Below, piece after piece: positions 53,705-62,784 of a DNA stretch of 64,000 nt (its first letter is position 1; the number at the start of each line of letters is the position of its first letter). The notes beneath the pieces were generated by a model. It saw only the letters and a program-made list of their open reading frames with translations, was not told where the DNA came from and searched no databases. The stretch is from the NCBI RefSeq assembly GCF_025947365.1, contig NZ_CP110012.1, positions 620,001 through 684,000 on the forward strand, in the 5' to 3' direction. The position numbers and the translations under genes were made by a program. This DNA comes from Flavobacterium sp. N502540 (GTDB lineage: Bacteria; Bacteroidota; Bacteroidia; Flavobacteriales; Flavobacteriaceae).

Positions 53705-54214
53705 ATGATCTACCTAATTACAGGAGGCGAACGATCAGGAAAGAGCAGTTACGCCCAAAACCTGGCCTTACAACTTTCAGATACCCCTATGTATGTAGCG
53801 ACAGCCAGAAAATGGGACTCTGATTTTCAAAACAGAATTGACAGACACCAACAGGAGCGTGACGAACGCTGGACCAATATTGAAAAAGAGAAATACTTAA
53901 GCGAAATTGACTTTTCCGGAAAAGTGGCTTTAATAGATTGCGTTACCCTTTGGCTGACCAACTTTTTTGTCGACCATAAAAATGAGGTTACTTTAAGTTT
54001 AGAGGAAGCAAAAAAAGAATTTCTATCGATAGCGCAACAGGAAAATGCTACTCTGATTATTGTCACAAATGAAATCGGAATGGGTGTTCATGCCGAAACT
54101 CATATCGGCCGAAAATTTACCGAACTTCAGGGCTGGATGAATCAGTTTTTGGCTTCAAAAGCAGATGAAGTGGTTCTGATGGTTTCCGGCATCCCAGTTA
54201 AAATAAAGGGATAG
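53705..54214 (+). CDS. cobU: Adenosylcobinamide kinase / guanylyltransferase
   Basis: Phosphorylates adenosylcobinamide and adds GMP to activate it for nucleotide-loop assembly. The 169-residue protein has the P-loop TGGERSGKSSYAQ, RIDRHQQERDERW (with the guanylylated His region) and VTNEIGMGVHAE. Normal length. It starts the cobU, bluB-cobT, cobS, cobC row. Confidence 0.93.
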   Translation: MIYLITGGERSGKSSYAQNLALQLSDTPMYVATARKWDSDFQNRIDRHQQERDERWTNIEKEKYLSEIDFSGKVALIDCVTLWLTNFFVDHKNEVTLSLEEAKKEFLSIAQQENATLIIVTNEIGMGVHAETHIGRKFTELQGWMNQFLASKADEVVLMVSGIPVKIKG

Positions 54215-54219
54215 TAATG

Positions 54220-54322
54220 AAATTCCAAATTTTTAAATCTCAAATTCCAACGCTATACTTTATCTTTACTTAAACTTTAAAATTCTCATTTGAATTGATT
54301 TGGAAATTGAAATTTAAAAATT
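54220..54322. repeat. ~100-bp intergenic element with AATTTTTAAAT inverted ends
   Basis: AATTTTTAAAT (54228-54238) and ATTTAAAAATT (54312-54322) are reverse complements; AAATTCCAAATTTTTAAAT and TCTCAAATTCCAA lie inside. Related to 21092-21184. Confidence 0.45.
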
Positions 54323-56002
54323 ATGAGCCATTTAGACGATATACTAAAATCACGTCGTGATACCCGCCATTTTACAAATGATGAAGTTCCTGACGAAGTC
54401 ATTCAGAAAGCACTTCAGGCCGGACATTGGGCACCGTCAGTTGGATTAACAGATGCTACCCGGTATTATCTTATCAAATCTGCTGCGGTTAAAAGTACCA
54501 TTAAAGAACTATTTTTAGATTACAACAAAAAAGCAGAAGAGCTTACAGACAATCCTGAACAAAAGGAACACTATAAATCCTTAAAACTGGAGGCCATTGA
54601 GGAAGCTCCAATCGGACTCATTATTGCTTATGACAGATCTGTACTGAACCAATTTACGATTGGAACGGTTGGCAGCAATGAAGCGGTAAAATTCAGTTCG
54701 GTTTGTGCTGCTCAGAACATCTGGCTCTCTCTCACTGAGCAGGGTTACGGAATGGGCTGGGTGTCTATCCTGAATTATTATCAATTTAAAAAGATTCTCG
54801 ATTTACCTGAAAATATTGAGCCGTTAGGGTATTTCTGCATCGGAAAACCTGCTACGAATTATGATAATCAACCCATGTTGCAGCAATTACACTGGAAACA
54901 AAAATCAGAGGCTCCGGATTGTACAGAAATCAAAACTACCGTTGAAAATCTAATTCCGGATTTAAATTTAAGTCCAAAAACAGAAAACCCAAAAGATTTC
55001 AACTTCAACACTCAGCTACAAGACAAAATAGATTCGAAGACCAAACCCATTGGTGCTCTGGGGACTCTCGAGACTTTGGCTTTTCAAATGGGAACTGTTT
55101 TTGAAACCTTAAGCCCAAAAATCATAAATCCCGCTATCGTCGTTTTTGCTGCCGATCATGGCATTGCCAATCATGGCGTAAGCGCTTACCCGCAGGATGT
55201 CACAAGACAAATGGTGACTAATTTTCTGGAAGGCGGAGCTGCCATTAATGTCTTCTGTAAGCAAAATGACATTCAGTTATCCATTGTTGATGCCGGTGTT
55301 AATTATGACTTTCCAACCAATGCCAATCTAATTAACGCCAAAATAGCCAAAGGAACACAATCCTTTCTACACCTTCCCGCAATGAGTGAAGCAGAGTTAC
55401 AATTGTGTTTTGAAAAAGGAAAAACGATTGTGGAAGACATTGCAAGAAAAGGCTCCAATTGTATTGGTTTTGGCGAAATGGGAATTGGAAACACCTCTAC
55501 TGCCTCAGTATTGATGAGCCTTCTAACCGGATTCTCTATCGAAGAATGCGTAGGAAAAGGAACGGGTGTCGAAGATAAAAAATTACTTCAAAAACAAAAC
55601 TTACTGCGAAAAGCTATTGAAAATTATACCAGTCCGGCTGAGTTAAAACAGCAGCTGGCTTATTTTGGAGGTTTTGAAATCATACAAATTGCCAGCGGAA
55701 TGTTAACTGCTTTTGAGAACAATATGCTCCTTCTGGTGGATGGTTTTATTTGCAGTACGGCTTTCTTAATTGCTTCAAAAATAAATCCTGCTATTCATAA
55801 AAATGCGGTCTTCTGTCATTGTTCTGCCGAAAAAGCGCATCAGAAATTATTAGATTATTTAAATGCAAAACCTATTCTGAATCTGGATTTACGCTTGGGT
55901 GAAGGTACAGGCTGTGCGATTGCTTTTCCAATTCTGAAATCAGCTGAAGTTTTTCTGAATGAAATGGCCAGTTTCGAAAGCGCAGGAGTGAGCAGGAAAT
56001 AG
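54323..56002 (+). CDS. BluB-CobT fusion: DMB synthase + DMB phosphoribosyltransferase
   Basis: A 559-residue fused enzyme. Residues 1-200 are BluB-like nitroreductase (ILKSRRDTRHF, HWAPSVGLTDATRYYLI, YGMGWVSIL), which oxidatively cleaves FMNH2 to 5,6-dimethylbenzimidazole. Residues about 225-559 are CobT (KTKPIGALGTLETLAFQ, FAADHGIANHGVSAYPQ, GEMGIGNTSTASVLM, catalytic E527 in RLGEGTGCAIA), which activates it with nicotinate mononucleotide. A single chain can hand DMB over. It is full length in both halves and in line with the neighbouring cob genes. Confidence 0.92.
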   Translation: MSHLDDILKSRRDTRHFTNDEVPDEVIQKALQAGHWAPSVGLTDATRYYLIKSAAVKSTIKELFLDYNKKAEELTDNPEQKEHYKSLKLEAIEEAPIGLIIAYDRSVLNQFTIGTVGSNEAVKFSSVCAAQNIWLSLTEQGYGMGWVSILNYYQFKKILDLPENIEPLGYFCIGKPATNYDNQPMLQQLHWKQKSEAPDCTEIKTTVENLIPDLNLSPKTENPKDFNFNTQLQDKIDSKTKPIGALGTLETLAFQMGTVFETLSPKIINPAIVVFAADHGIANHGVSAYPQDVTRQMVTNFLEGGAAINVFCKQNDIQLSIVDAGVNYDFPTNANLINAKIAKGTQSFLHLPAMSEAELQLCFEKGKTIVEDIARKGSNCIGFGEMGIGNTSTASVLMSLLTGFSIEECVGKGTGVEDKKLLQKQNLLRKAIENYTSPAELKQQLAYFGGFEIIQIASGMLTAFENNMLLLVDGFICSTAFLIASKINPAIHKNAVFCHCSAEKAHQKLLDYLNAKPILNLDLRLGEGTGCAIAFPILKSAEVFLNEMASFESAGVSRK

Positions 56003-56032
56003 TTTTCAGTCTCAGTTTATAGTTTTATCCTT

Positions 56033-56040
56033 TAATTTTG
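56033..56040 (+). promoter_or_regulatory. -7 box TAATTTTG before cobS
   Basis: TAnnTTTG match in the gap between bluB-cobT and cobS; suggests a separate cobS-cobC transcript. Confidence 0.4.
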
Positions 56041-56059
56041 CCCTAATCAATTATCTTAA

Positions 56060-56845
56060 ATGAAAAAAGAACTACATATTTTCTTTACCTGTTTAATGTT
56101 TTACACCAGAATTCCATGTCCAAAAAACATCAATCATGATCCTGATTATTTAAATAAGGCAACACGCTATTTTCCATTCATTGGCTGGATTGTTGGGAGC
56201 ATTTCCTTTCTCGCTTTTTATCTCTTTTCATTCTTTCTGTCGACCGAAACCGCGGTACTTTTGGCAATTATCGCCTCAATATTAACCACGGGAGCTTTTC
56301 ATGAAGACGGTTTTGCCGATGTCTGTGATGGTTTTGGTGGCGGCTGGACCAAAGAAAAAATTCTGCTTATCATGAAAGACAGTGCGATTGGAGCTTACGG
56401 AGCGGTTGGTTTAGTTTTACTATTTCTATTAAAATTTAAACTGCTTTCAGAATCCATTTCCCTTTTTACTAATAACATTTTTCTAATTTTCCTCCTATTC
56501 ATTTCGGCTCATTCCTTAAGTCGTCTGGCAGCGATATCTATTATTTTTACTCACGAATACTCCCGCGATGATGCGACGAGTAAAAGTAAACCTATAGCTA
56601 AAAAACACAGTTGGAAAGAAATTACAGGTTCGTTCTTCTTCGGACTAATTCCATTATTGGTACTTTCATTTTTTCAATCTGAATTTCTTTTGGCAATTAT
56701 TCCGGTATTCATCATGCGTTATTTTTTAGCCCGCTATTTCCAAAAATGGATTGATGGTTATACGGGTGACTGCCTGGGAGCAACGCAACAGGTTTGCGAA
56801 GTTATTTATTATTTAAGCATTCTTCTGATATGGAAATTTATCTAG
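56060..56845 (+). CDS. cobS: Cobalamin synthase (adenosylcobinamide-GDP ribazoletransferase)
   Basis: Membrane enzyme that joins adenosylcobinamide-GDP and alpha-ribazole phosphate. The 261-residue protein has the Asp motif FHEDGFADVCDGFGGG, several hydrophobic helices and DGYTGDCLGATQQ near the end. The next gene overlaps it by 16 bases. Confidence 0.94.
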   Translation: MKKELHIFFTCLMFYTRIPCPKNINHDPDYLNKATRYFPFIGWIVGSISFLAFYLFSFFLSTETAVLLAIIASILTTGAFHEDGFADVCDGFGGGWTKEKILLIMKDSAIGAYGAVGLVLLFLLKFKLLSESISLFTNNIFLIFLLFISAHSLSRLAAISIIFTHEYSRDDATSKSKPIAKKHSWKEITGSFFFGLIPLLVLSFFQSEFLLAIIPVFIMRYFLARYFQKWIDGYTGDCLGATQQVCEVIYYLSILLIWKFI

Positions 56846-57363
56846 TTCGTCATACCGAAACAATCTGCGAAAAAGGAATCTGCTACGGTCAGACTGATGT
56901 AGATTTGGCTGTTCCATTCGAAGAAATCTTTAAGGATATTGTCTCGCAATTACCTTCTGAGGCCCTACTCTTTTCAAGTCCATTGAAACGTTGTATCCTA
57001 CTGGCCCAATACATTCAGAATACGATAAACCCCGTTTCCTTCATTACCGACGATCGTCTAATGGAAATGAATTTTGGCGATTGGGAATTGAAAAACTGGG
57101 ATGCAATTCCTGCGGAAGAACTTAATCCCTGGATGGAAGATTTTGTCACCACGCAAGTCACAAATGGGGAGTCTTTTACAACACTTCATGAAAGAGTGGG
57201 TACGTTTTTAGAAGATTATGTTTTCAACCAGACAGCTCCTGTAGTCATTGTCTCACATGCAGGTGTGATCAGAAGTATTTTATGTCATCAGTCTGGATTA
57301 CCCCTAAAAGACGCTTTTACCAATAAAGTAGCGTTCGGACAGGTTATTAAAATAATGATTTAA
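56830..57363 (+). CDS. cobC: Alpha-ribazole phosphatase
   Basis: A 177-residue histidine-phosphatase family enzyme: catalytic LVRHTETICEKGICYGQTDV, FSSPLKRC, MEMNFGDWE, VSHAGVIRS. Removes the phosphate in the last step of lower-ligand assembly. The ATG at 56830 lies inside cobS; an earlier start would not match the family. Confidence 0.9.
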   Translation: MEIYLVRHTETICEKGICYGQTDVDLAVPFEEIFKDIVSQLPSEALLFSSPLKRCILLAQYIQNTINPVSFITDDRLMEMNFGDWELKNWDAIPAEELNPWMEDFVTTQVTNGESFTTLHERVGTFLEDYVFNQTAPVVIVSHAGVIRSILCHQSGLPLKDAFTNKVAFGQVIKIMI

Positions 57364-57405
57364 ATGATCATTTGTTCAGAATCCCTCTCTAAAACGAAAA
57401 CAAAT

Positions 57406-57437
57406 TTGAAAATTCAATAATTTTAACTTTATCTTTG
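57406..57437 (+). promoter_or_regulatory. Promoter of riboswitch-btuB transcript
   Basis: TTG (57406-57408), 21 bases, TATCTTTG (57430-57437). It sets the transcript start at the 5' edge of the riboswitch. Confidence 0.55.
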
Positions 57438-57442
57438 CAGAA

Positions 57443-57640
57443 AATTAAGGTTGTGTTCATTCATACACATTAAAAGGGAATCAAGTAATAAATCTTGAGC
57501 TGTACCCGCAACTGTAAGCTTTGTTCTGAAAAAGAATGCTTGTTGTTAACTACAAAACCACTGCTCGCGCTGACGAATGGGAAGGTAAACAACAAGACGC
57601 AAGCCAGGAGACCTGCCTTTGTAATCAATATCGAGCTCTC
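57443..57640 (+). promoter_or_regulatory. Cobalamin riboswitch
   Basis: Nearly all conserved elements are seen: AAAAGGGAATC, GCTGTACCCGCAACTGTAAGC region, CCACTG, TGGGAAGGT and the B12 box AAGCCAGGAGACCTGCC (57601-57617). It lies between a promoter and the btuB start. After the core, CGAGCTCTCG and AAAAAGAG lie near the start codon, so control of translation is likely rather than termination. Confidence 0.95.
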
Positions 57641-57661
57641 GGGAAAAAGAGTGTAGAAATT

Positions 57662-59515
57662 ATGACTTTGAAAAAACTTTTTGCTCTTTGTTTCTTATTG
57701 TTGTGCCAGATTACTGTGGCGCAGAACGATTCTATTACGAAACTTAAAACGGTTGTCGTTTCTGATGCTAATCTTAAAAAATACTCCAATTCACAATCGG
57801 TTTTAAAACTAAATGATTCTGTTATTGGCAAAAATGAAGCCTTATTAACGGATTTATTAAACTTCAATTCGACCATTTATTTTAAAGAGTACGGCCGTGG
57901 AATGCTTTCTACAGTTGCTTTTAGAGGTACAACATCATCGCAAACGGCTGTAATCTGGAACGGAATTAACATTAATTCCCAAATGAACGGAAGTACTGAT
58001 TTTAATACCATTTCCGGATCCGATTATAATTCTATTAGTGTAAAAGCAGGAGGAGGAAGTGTTATTTATGGCAGCGGAGCCGTTGGAGGAACCGTACACT
58101 TGAATACAGATCTCGCCTTTTACAATAAATTTGAAAACAATTTAAGACTTGATTACGGAAGTTTCAACACTATCGGAATTAATTATAAAACAAGTATCTC
58201 TAATAAAAAATGGAGTACTCAAATTGGTTTTTCCAAAAACAGTTCTACAAACGATTATAAATATCTGAACCAATACAACTGGAAAGGCGAACAGCGCTGG
58301 AATCAAAACGGTCAATATGATGTTATTACCCTAAGTGCCAATGCAGGATATAAAATCGATGCCAAAAACAGTTTTAAGCTGTATACCCAAACTTCAAATA
58401 CAGACCGAAATACCTCATTAGTTTCGGAATCTGAAACTAAAAGTAAATATGTAAATGGTTTTAATCGGAACTTATTGGAATATGATGGTGATTTTGGCAG
58501 ATTCAAAACCAATTTCAAAACAGCCTATATTTTTGAGAACTATAAATATTATGCCGACAATTCCAGCAATATTTATACGTACGGAAAAACAGAAAGCCTG
58601 ACTACAAAAGCAGATTTAGGCTATCAATTATTAGAATCGCTGCAAATAAATAGTATTCTGGACTACAATCGGACTAAAGGATACGGAAGTGGTTTTGGTG
58701 ATAATGTTAGAGAAATAAGTTCTGCGGCTTTACTTATAAAACAAGAGGTTTCTCCAAACTGGAAAAACGAATTTGGGGTCCGTAAAGAATTTACAGACAA
58801 TTATAAATCTCCCGTTCTATTCTCTGCAGGTTCCTCCTATCAATTTGGAAAACTGTATAATTTAAAATTGAATGTGTCCCGTAATTTCCGAATTCCAACT
58901 TTCAATGATTTGTATTGGGAACAAGGCGGAAATCCTAATTTAAAACCGGAGAGTTCTTATCAGGCCGAAATTGGAAACGTTTTCACCATTCAGAACTTCT
59001 CTTTAACTCAAACTTTTTACTACATCAAAATAAAAGATTTATTGCAGTGGGTCCCGGGAGCTAATGGTATCTGGTCACCGCAAAACACAGACAAAGTTAA
59101 TAGTTATGGCGCCGAAACAGTATTGAGTTGGAAAAAGAGTTTTGGCAAAAACAACCTGACTGCAAATGCGACGTATGCCTATTCAATTTCAGAAAATGTA
59201 GAAACCAAAAAGCAATTGTTTTTTGTTCCTTTTCATAAAGTAACCGCTGCCATCGCTTACTCAAGAAATAACATTTCAGCCAATTATCAATTTCTTTATA
59301 ATGGCTTTGTGTACACACAAGCTGACAATGACCCCGAAAAAATCGTATCGGCTTACACTGTTTCGAACATTGGTGTAGACTACGATTTTAAACTTTTATC
59401 TTCTTTCAAAGTAGGTTTTCAGGTTTTGAATGTTTGGAATACCTTCTATCAAAGTCTAGAATACCGACCAATGCCCGGAAGAAATTATAACCTGTACTTA
59501 AACTTTAAATTTTAA
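57662..59515 (+). CDS. btuB: TonB-dependent outer-membrane receptor BtuB
   Basis: A 617-residue outer-membrane corrinoid receptor. Signal peptide (about 1-21), then plug domain (LTDLLNFNSTIYFKEYG, STVAFRGTTSSQTAVIWNG, SVIYGSGAVGGTVHLN) and a long beta-barrel ending NLYLNFKF with the C-terminal Phe of BAM substrates. The ATG at 57662 follows the riboswitch by about 20 bases; a longer in-frame reading starts inside the riboswitch and is rejected. Specificity for cobalamin is given by the riboswitch. Confidence 0.92.
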   Translation: MTLKKLFALCFLLLCQITVAQNDSITKLKTVVVSDANLKKYSNSQSVLKLNDSVIGKNEALLTDLLNFNSTIYFKEYGRGMLSTVAFRGTTSSQTAVIWNGININSQMNGSTDFNTISGSDYNSISVKAGGGSVIYGSGAVGGTVHLNTDLAFYNKFENNLRLDYGSFNTIGINYKTSISNKKWSTQIGFSKNSSTNDYKYLNQYNWKGEQRWNQNGQYDVITLSANAGYKIDAKNSFKLYTQTSNTDRNTSLVSESETKSKYVNGFNRNLLEYDGDFGRFKTNFKTAYIFENYKYYADNSSNIYTYGKTESLTTKADLGYQLLESLQINSILDYNRTKGYGSGFGDNVREISSAALLIKQEVSPNWKNEFGVRKEFTDNYKSPVLFSAGSSYQFGKLYNLKLNVSRNFRIPTFNDLYWEQGGNPNLKPESSYQAEIGNVFTIQNFSLTQTFYYIKIKDLLQWVPGANGIWSPQNTDKVNSYGAETVLSWKKSFGKNNLTANATYAYSISENVETKKQLFFVPFHKVTAAIAYSRNNISANYQFLYNGFVYTQADNDPEKIVSAYTVSNIGVDYDFKLLSSFKVGFQVLNVWNTFYQSLEYRPMPGRNYNLYLNFKF

Positions 59516-59519
59516 AATA

Positions 59520-60572
59520 ATGAAACTGACTAGATTATTCTTACTAGCATTAAGCGCATCGCTTTTTGTTTCTTGCTCTAATGACGACTCTGATGGACCT
59601 AAAGGAGTTTATGACGATGGAATTTTCATCTTAAATGAAGGAAATTCTACTGACGGCGGTTCTGTTTCTTTCATATCTGGCGATTTAAATACTTTCACTA
59701 AGGATGTTTACAAGACCGTAAACAGCAGTGATTTTGTTGGAAAATATCTTCAAAATATCTTTTTTGACGGAGACAAGGCTTATATTATTGCCGGTGGATC
59801 AAATGTTATTAATGTAGTAGACCGCTATAGTTTTAAGCTGATTGCAAAAATTGACACCGGACTTGCTAACCCTCGCTATGGTGTTGTTAAGGATGGCAAA
59901 GCTTATGTAACTAATGCTAATACCTATCCTAGCTACACTGACCCGGAAAAAAACCCTAACGCCAATATTGACGATTATGTTGCCGTAATTAATCTGAGTA
60001 CAAATACTGTTGAATCTAAAATCGAATTGAAAGGTACAGGAAACAGAATTGTGTTAGATAATGGAAAACTGTACATCACTGAGCCAAATAACAGCGACAA
60101 GTTGTTGGTGGTAAACATTACAACCAAAACAGTAGAAACTGTTACTATTGGTTCAGATGCAGATTCTATTGAAGAAGAGAACGGAGTTCTTTTTATCCTT
60201 AGAAAACCTTACGGTGCTGCCGGAGAAATTGTAAAAGTAAAAATTTCAGACAAATCTGTTTCCAAAATTGCTTTGCCTGCTAATTTAGGAAATGCTGGTC
60301 AATTAGATATTGAAGGTGGTAAGATTTATTACACTGCTTCAAGTTCTGTTTATGTTATGAATACTACTGCTACAACAGCTTCTACTACACCAATCTTAAC
60401 TTCTCCTGTAGGTTATTTATACGGATTTGCAGTAAACGATAATCGTATATATCTTGCTGACGGTGGTGATTTCAAATCAAGCAGTAAAGCTTACATCTAC
60501 GATTTAAGTGGAACATTACAAAAAGATTTAATAGTTGGTGTTGGACCAAACGGTTTCTATTTCAACGATTAA
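59520..60572 (+). CDS. BtuG-like beta-propeller lipoprotein (DUF5074)
   Basis: A 350-residue surface lipoprotein (lipobox FVSC, followed by SNDDSDG). The chain is a run of propeller-like blades: GIFILNEGNSTDGGSVSF, AYIIAGGSNVINVVD, YGVVKDGKAYVTNAN, and so on, about 40-50 residues each. In Bacteroides, BtuG is such a propeller bound to BtuB and captures cyanocobalamin. Start is four bases after btuB's stop, so it is under the same riboswitch. Confidence 0.82.
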   Translation: MKLTRLFLLALSASLFVSCSNDDSDGPKGVYDDGIFILNEGNSTDGGSVSFISGDLNTFTKDVYKTVNSSDFVGKYLQNIFFDGDKAYIIAGGSNVINVVDRYSFKLIAKIDTGLANPRYGVVKDGKAYVTNANTYPSYTDPEKNPNANIDDYVAVINLSTNTVESKIELKGTGNRIVLDNGKLYITEPNNSDKLLVVNITTKTVETVTIGSDADSIEEENGVLFILRKPYGAAGEIVKVKISDKSVSKIALPANLGNAGQLDIEGGKIYYTASSSVYVMNTTATTASTTPILTSPVGYLYGFAVNDNRIYLADGGDFKSSSKAYIYDLSGTLQKDLIVGVGPNGFYFND

Positions 60573-60600
60573 TAACGGTAATTCGTTTGGATTATAACAT

Positions 60601-60634
60601 AAAAAAAGGCTTTCATTTCTGAAAGCCTTTTTTT
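60601..60634. terminator. Intrinsic terminator after btuG-like gene
   Basis: AAAAAAAGGCTTTCA and TGAAAGCCTTTTTTT with a TTTC loop. The T run also serves the convergent S41 gene. Confidence 0.85.
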
Positions 60635-62107
60635 TTATTTCAATGCTCGTAAAAGTCCTTCCGGTGCTTTTTCAATATACATTTGATTTTTAATTCCGTC
60701 CATTGCTTTAGCATCTGTAAACGTTTTCAGCGCTACCCCACTGTCGTCTCCTGCTTTTTTCGCACTGATTCCTGTTATTTGAGATATTGCTACACTCAGC
60801 AACGGTTCATTTGGATCTCCTAAAACTCCTAGGTTTGTAATGCGCTCTAATTTTTCATACGTTGGTTTCAAACCGTCTGTGTATTCTCCAAAATCAGCTG
60901 CATTTACAATTTTCAAAACCAAAGGCTGCATCGCATATTTATGATTTGGATTACGGTTCGTTTTTCCAAAAGTCGGAGAATCATATAAGGTTACTGATCC
61001 TACATTTTTACCAACGGTAGTCTCTCCTACCTGAACTACAGAAATATAAGGCACCAATCCGTTTATAACCAATTCACTTGCCGATGCTGTACCGCTTGTG
61101 GTTATAATATAAACTTTAGTCATGTTCAGACTATTAATCGCCGCACCGTCCATTTTATCTACAAATTTATTCAGCAATGATTCAGGATCTTCACTTTCAT
61201 AATATTCGTTGATTTTTGCATTCCATTTCTCTTTCGAAAAAACTTTGCCGGTAAACTGTCCGGTAATCATACTCGCCAGACGGGTTGAAGTTTGTATCGA
61301 ACCTCCTCCGTTATATCTTAAATCTAAAACTAAATCAGTAACACCCTGTGCTTTTAGTTCTGCAAAAGCCGCATTAAGCTGTGCATCATAATTGCCATAA
61401 AAACCATTGTACATCAGATAACCGATTTTACGGCTTCCGGAGGTAATCACTTTATTGATAAAAACAGGATTTTCATCTAAAGTTGTTTTTACTAATGCAA
61501 CTGTTTTTCCGTTACTATCAAAACCGGTACCGTTAAAAGTAGCCATATTCAGTGTATAACTATCCGCTGCCAATAGCGACTGATAATTTGAAACCGTCAA
61601 AGAAGTTCCATTAATAGCGGTAAAAAGATCCCCTCTTTTAATGTCTTTTTTAGAAGCATCAGAATTAGGTATGATATAGCGTACATAACCCACTAAATCT
61701 GTAGTGCTTCCCGGTTTGTAACTCAATCTAAAATCTACACCATTATTTTTTGAAGTTCCCTGAAGTTCCTGTTCTAAAACCGTATAATCGTCAACAATCC
61801 AGCTAAAACGATCAATAGCCTGACCTTTTGGAAATTTACTTATAGGTTTATTCAATAAATCCTGAAATAAATCTTCCGGTTTTGAATATCCTCTCAAAAA
61901 AGCATTTAATGCTTCCTGATTGCTAAAACGGTCATCTGCCAAAGTAGGAACATCAGCTTGCCATAAATAAAACTGATTCAGTCCTTTCCACACAAAATCA
62001 TTAACCTGCAATGAGGCCGGAGCTGCCACATCATCCTGATCTTCACAAGATTGCAAAGAAAAAGCAAGTAAAAATAATAACAGTACAATTCTTAATATTG
62101 TCTTCAT
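60635..62107 (-). CDS. S41-family C-terminal processing protease, lipoprotein
   Basis: A 490-residue lipoprotein (lipobox LQSC, then EDQDDV). It contains a PDZ-like segment (IKRGDLFTAINGTSL), and the S41 core DLVLDLRYNGGGS and IITTSGTASASELVI, whose Ser near residue 341 is the nucleophile; Lys follows in TTVGKNVGS. It degrades or trims periplasmic or surface proteins. Single gene facing the BtuG-like gene. Confidence 0.88.
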   Translation of the reverse strand: MKTILRIVLLLFLLAFSLQSCEDQDDVAAPASLQVNDFVWKGLNQFYLWQADVPTLADDRFSNQEALNAFLRGYSKPEDLFQDLLNKPISKFPKGQAIDRFSWIVDDYTVLEQELQGTSKNNGVDFRLSYKPGSTTDLVGYVRYIIPNSDASKKDIKRGDLFTAINGTSLTVSNYQSLLAADSYTLNMATFNGTGFDSNGKTVALVKTTLDENPVFINKVITSGSRKIGYLMYNGFYGNYDAQLNAAFAELKAQGVTDLVLDLRYNGGGSIQTSTRLASMITGQFTGKVFSKEKWNAKINEYYESEDPESLLNKFVDKMDGAAINSLNMTKVYIITTSGTASASELVINGLVPYISVVQVGETTVGKNVGSVTLYDSPTFGKTNRNPNHKYAMQPLVLKIVNAADFGEYTDGLKPTYEKLERITNLGVLGDPNEPLLSVAISQITGISAKKAGDDSGVALKTFTDAKAMDGIKNQMYIEKAPEGLLRALK

Positions 62108-62274
62108 ATAGTAAATATCTATCTAGTAGTAACGTAAAAATACTATCTTTAGTTTTAACTCTAAGAATTTTATTGTTTTTTTTATTGTAAAAAAAAAAAA
62201 ATTAATACCCCGTGTAACAAAAATAATAGTGTCTCGTCTTCACTATATAAGCTAACGAATAACCAACGAATTTT

Positions 62275-62784
62275 ATGAATCAGAATGTGTTTATAGAATT
62301 AATAAATCCTTTTAAAGACAAAGTTTTTCGTCTGGCAAAAAGATTATTAACCAGTACGGAAGAGGCTGAAGATGCCACTCAGGAAGTTATGGTAAAGTTA
62401 TGGAACAAAAAAGATACTCTGGATTCCTATAATAGTGTTGAAGCTGTTGCAATGACAATGACCAAGAATTATTGTCTGGACCAGTTGAAATCGAAAAGGG
62501 CCGGAAATCTTAAAATCGTTCACAACAATTATACGGACCGGGAACCTCAACTGGATAAGAAGCTGGAGGATTCAAATAGTTTAGAATGGGTTGAAAAAAT
62601 TATAAGCCAATTACCCGAGCAACTACAAATATTAATTCAGTTGCGGGATGTTGAACAATATGAATTTGACGAAATTGCAAAAATTGTCAATATGAACGAA
62701 ACGGCTATACGCGTAGCCCTTTCAAGAGCGAGAAAAAAAATAAGAGAATCAATGGTTAATACACACAGTTATGGAATTCAATAA
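62275..62784 (+). CDS. ECF RNA polymerase sigma factor
   Basis: A 169-residue sigma factor: region 2 FKDKVFRLAKRLLTSTEEAEDATQEVMVKLW; region 4 LPEQLQILIQLRDVEQYEFDEIAKIVNMNETAIRVALSRARKKI. First gene of an operon with a membrane partner and DUF4252 proteins; the next start lies 14 bases inside it. No -7 box of the usual type precedes it, so it may need another sigma factor or its own. Confidence 0.9.
   Translation: MNQNVFIELINPFKDKVFRLAKRLLTSTEEAEDATQEVMVKLWNKKDTLDSYNSVEAVAMTMTKNYCLDQLKSKRAGNLKIVHNNYTDREPQLDKKLEDSNSLEWVEKIISQLPEQLQILIQLRDVEQYEFDEIAKIVNMNETAIRVALSRARKKIRESMVNTHSYGIQ

Noticed and set aside
14640..54322. CRISPR arrays among the short repeats
   Set aside because: Units are near-tandem without regular unique spacers and no cas gene is in the window.
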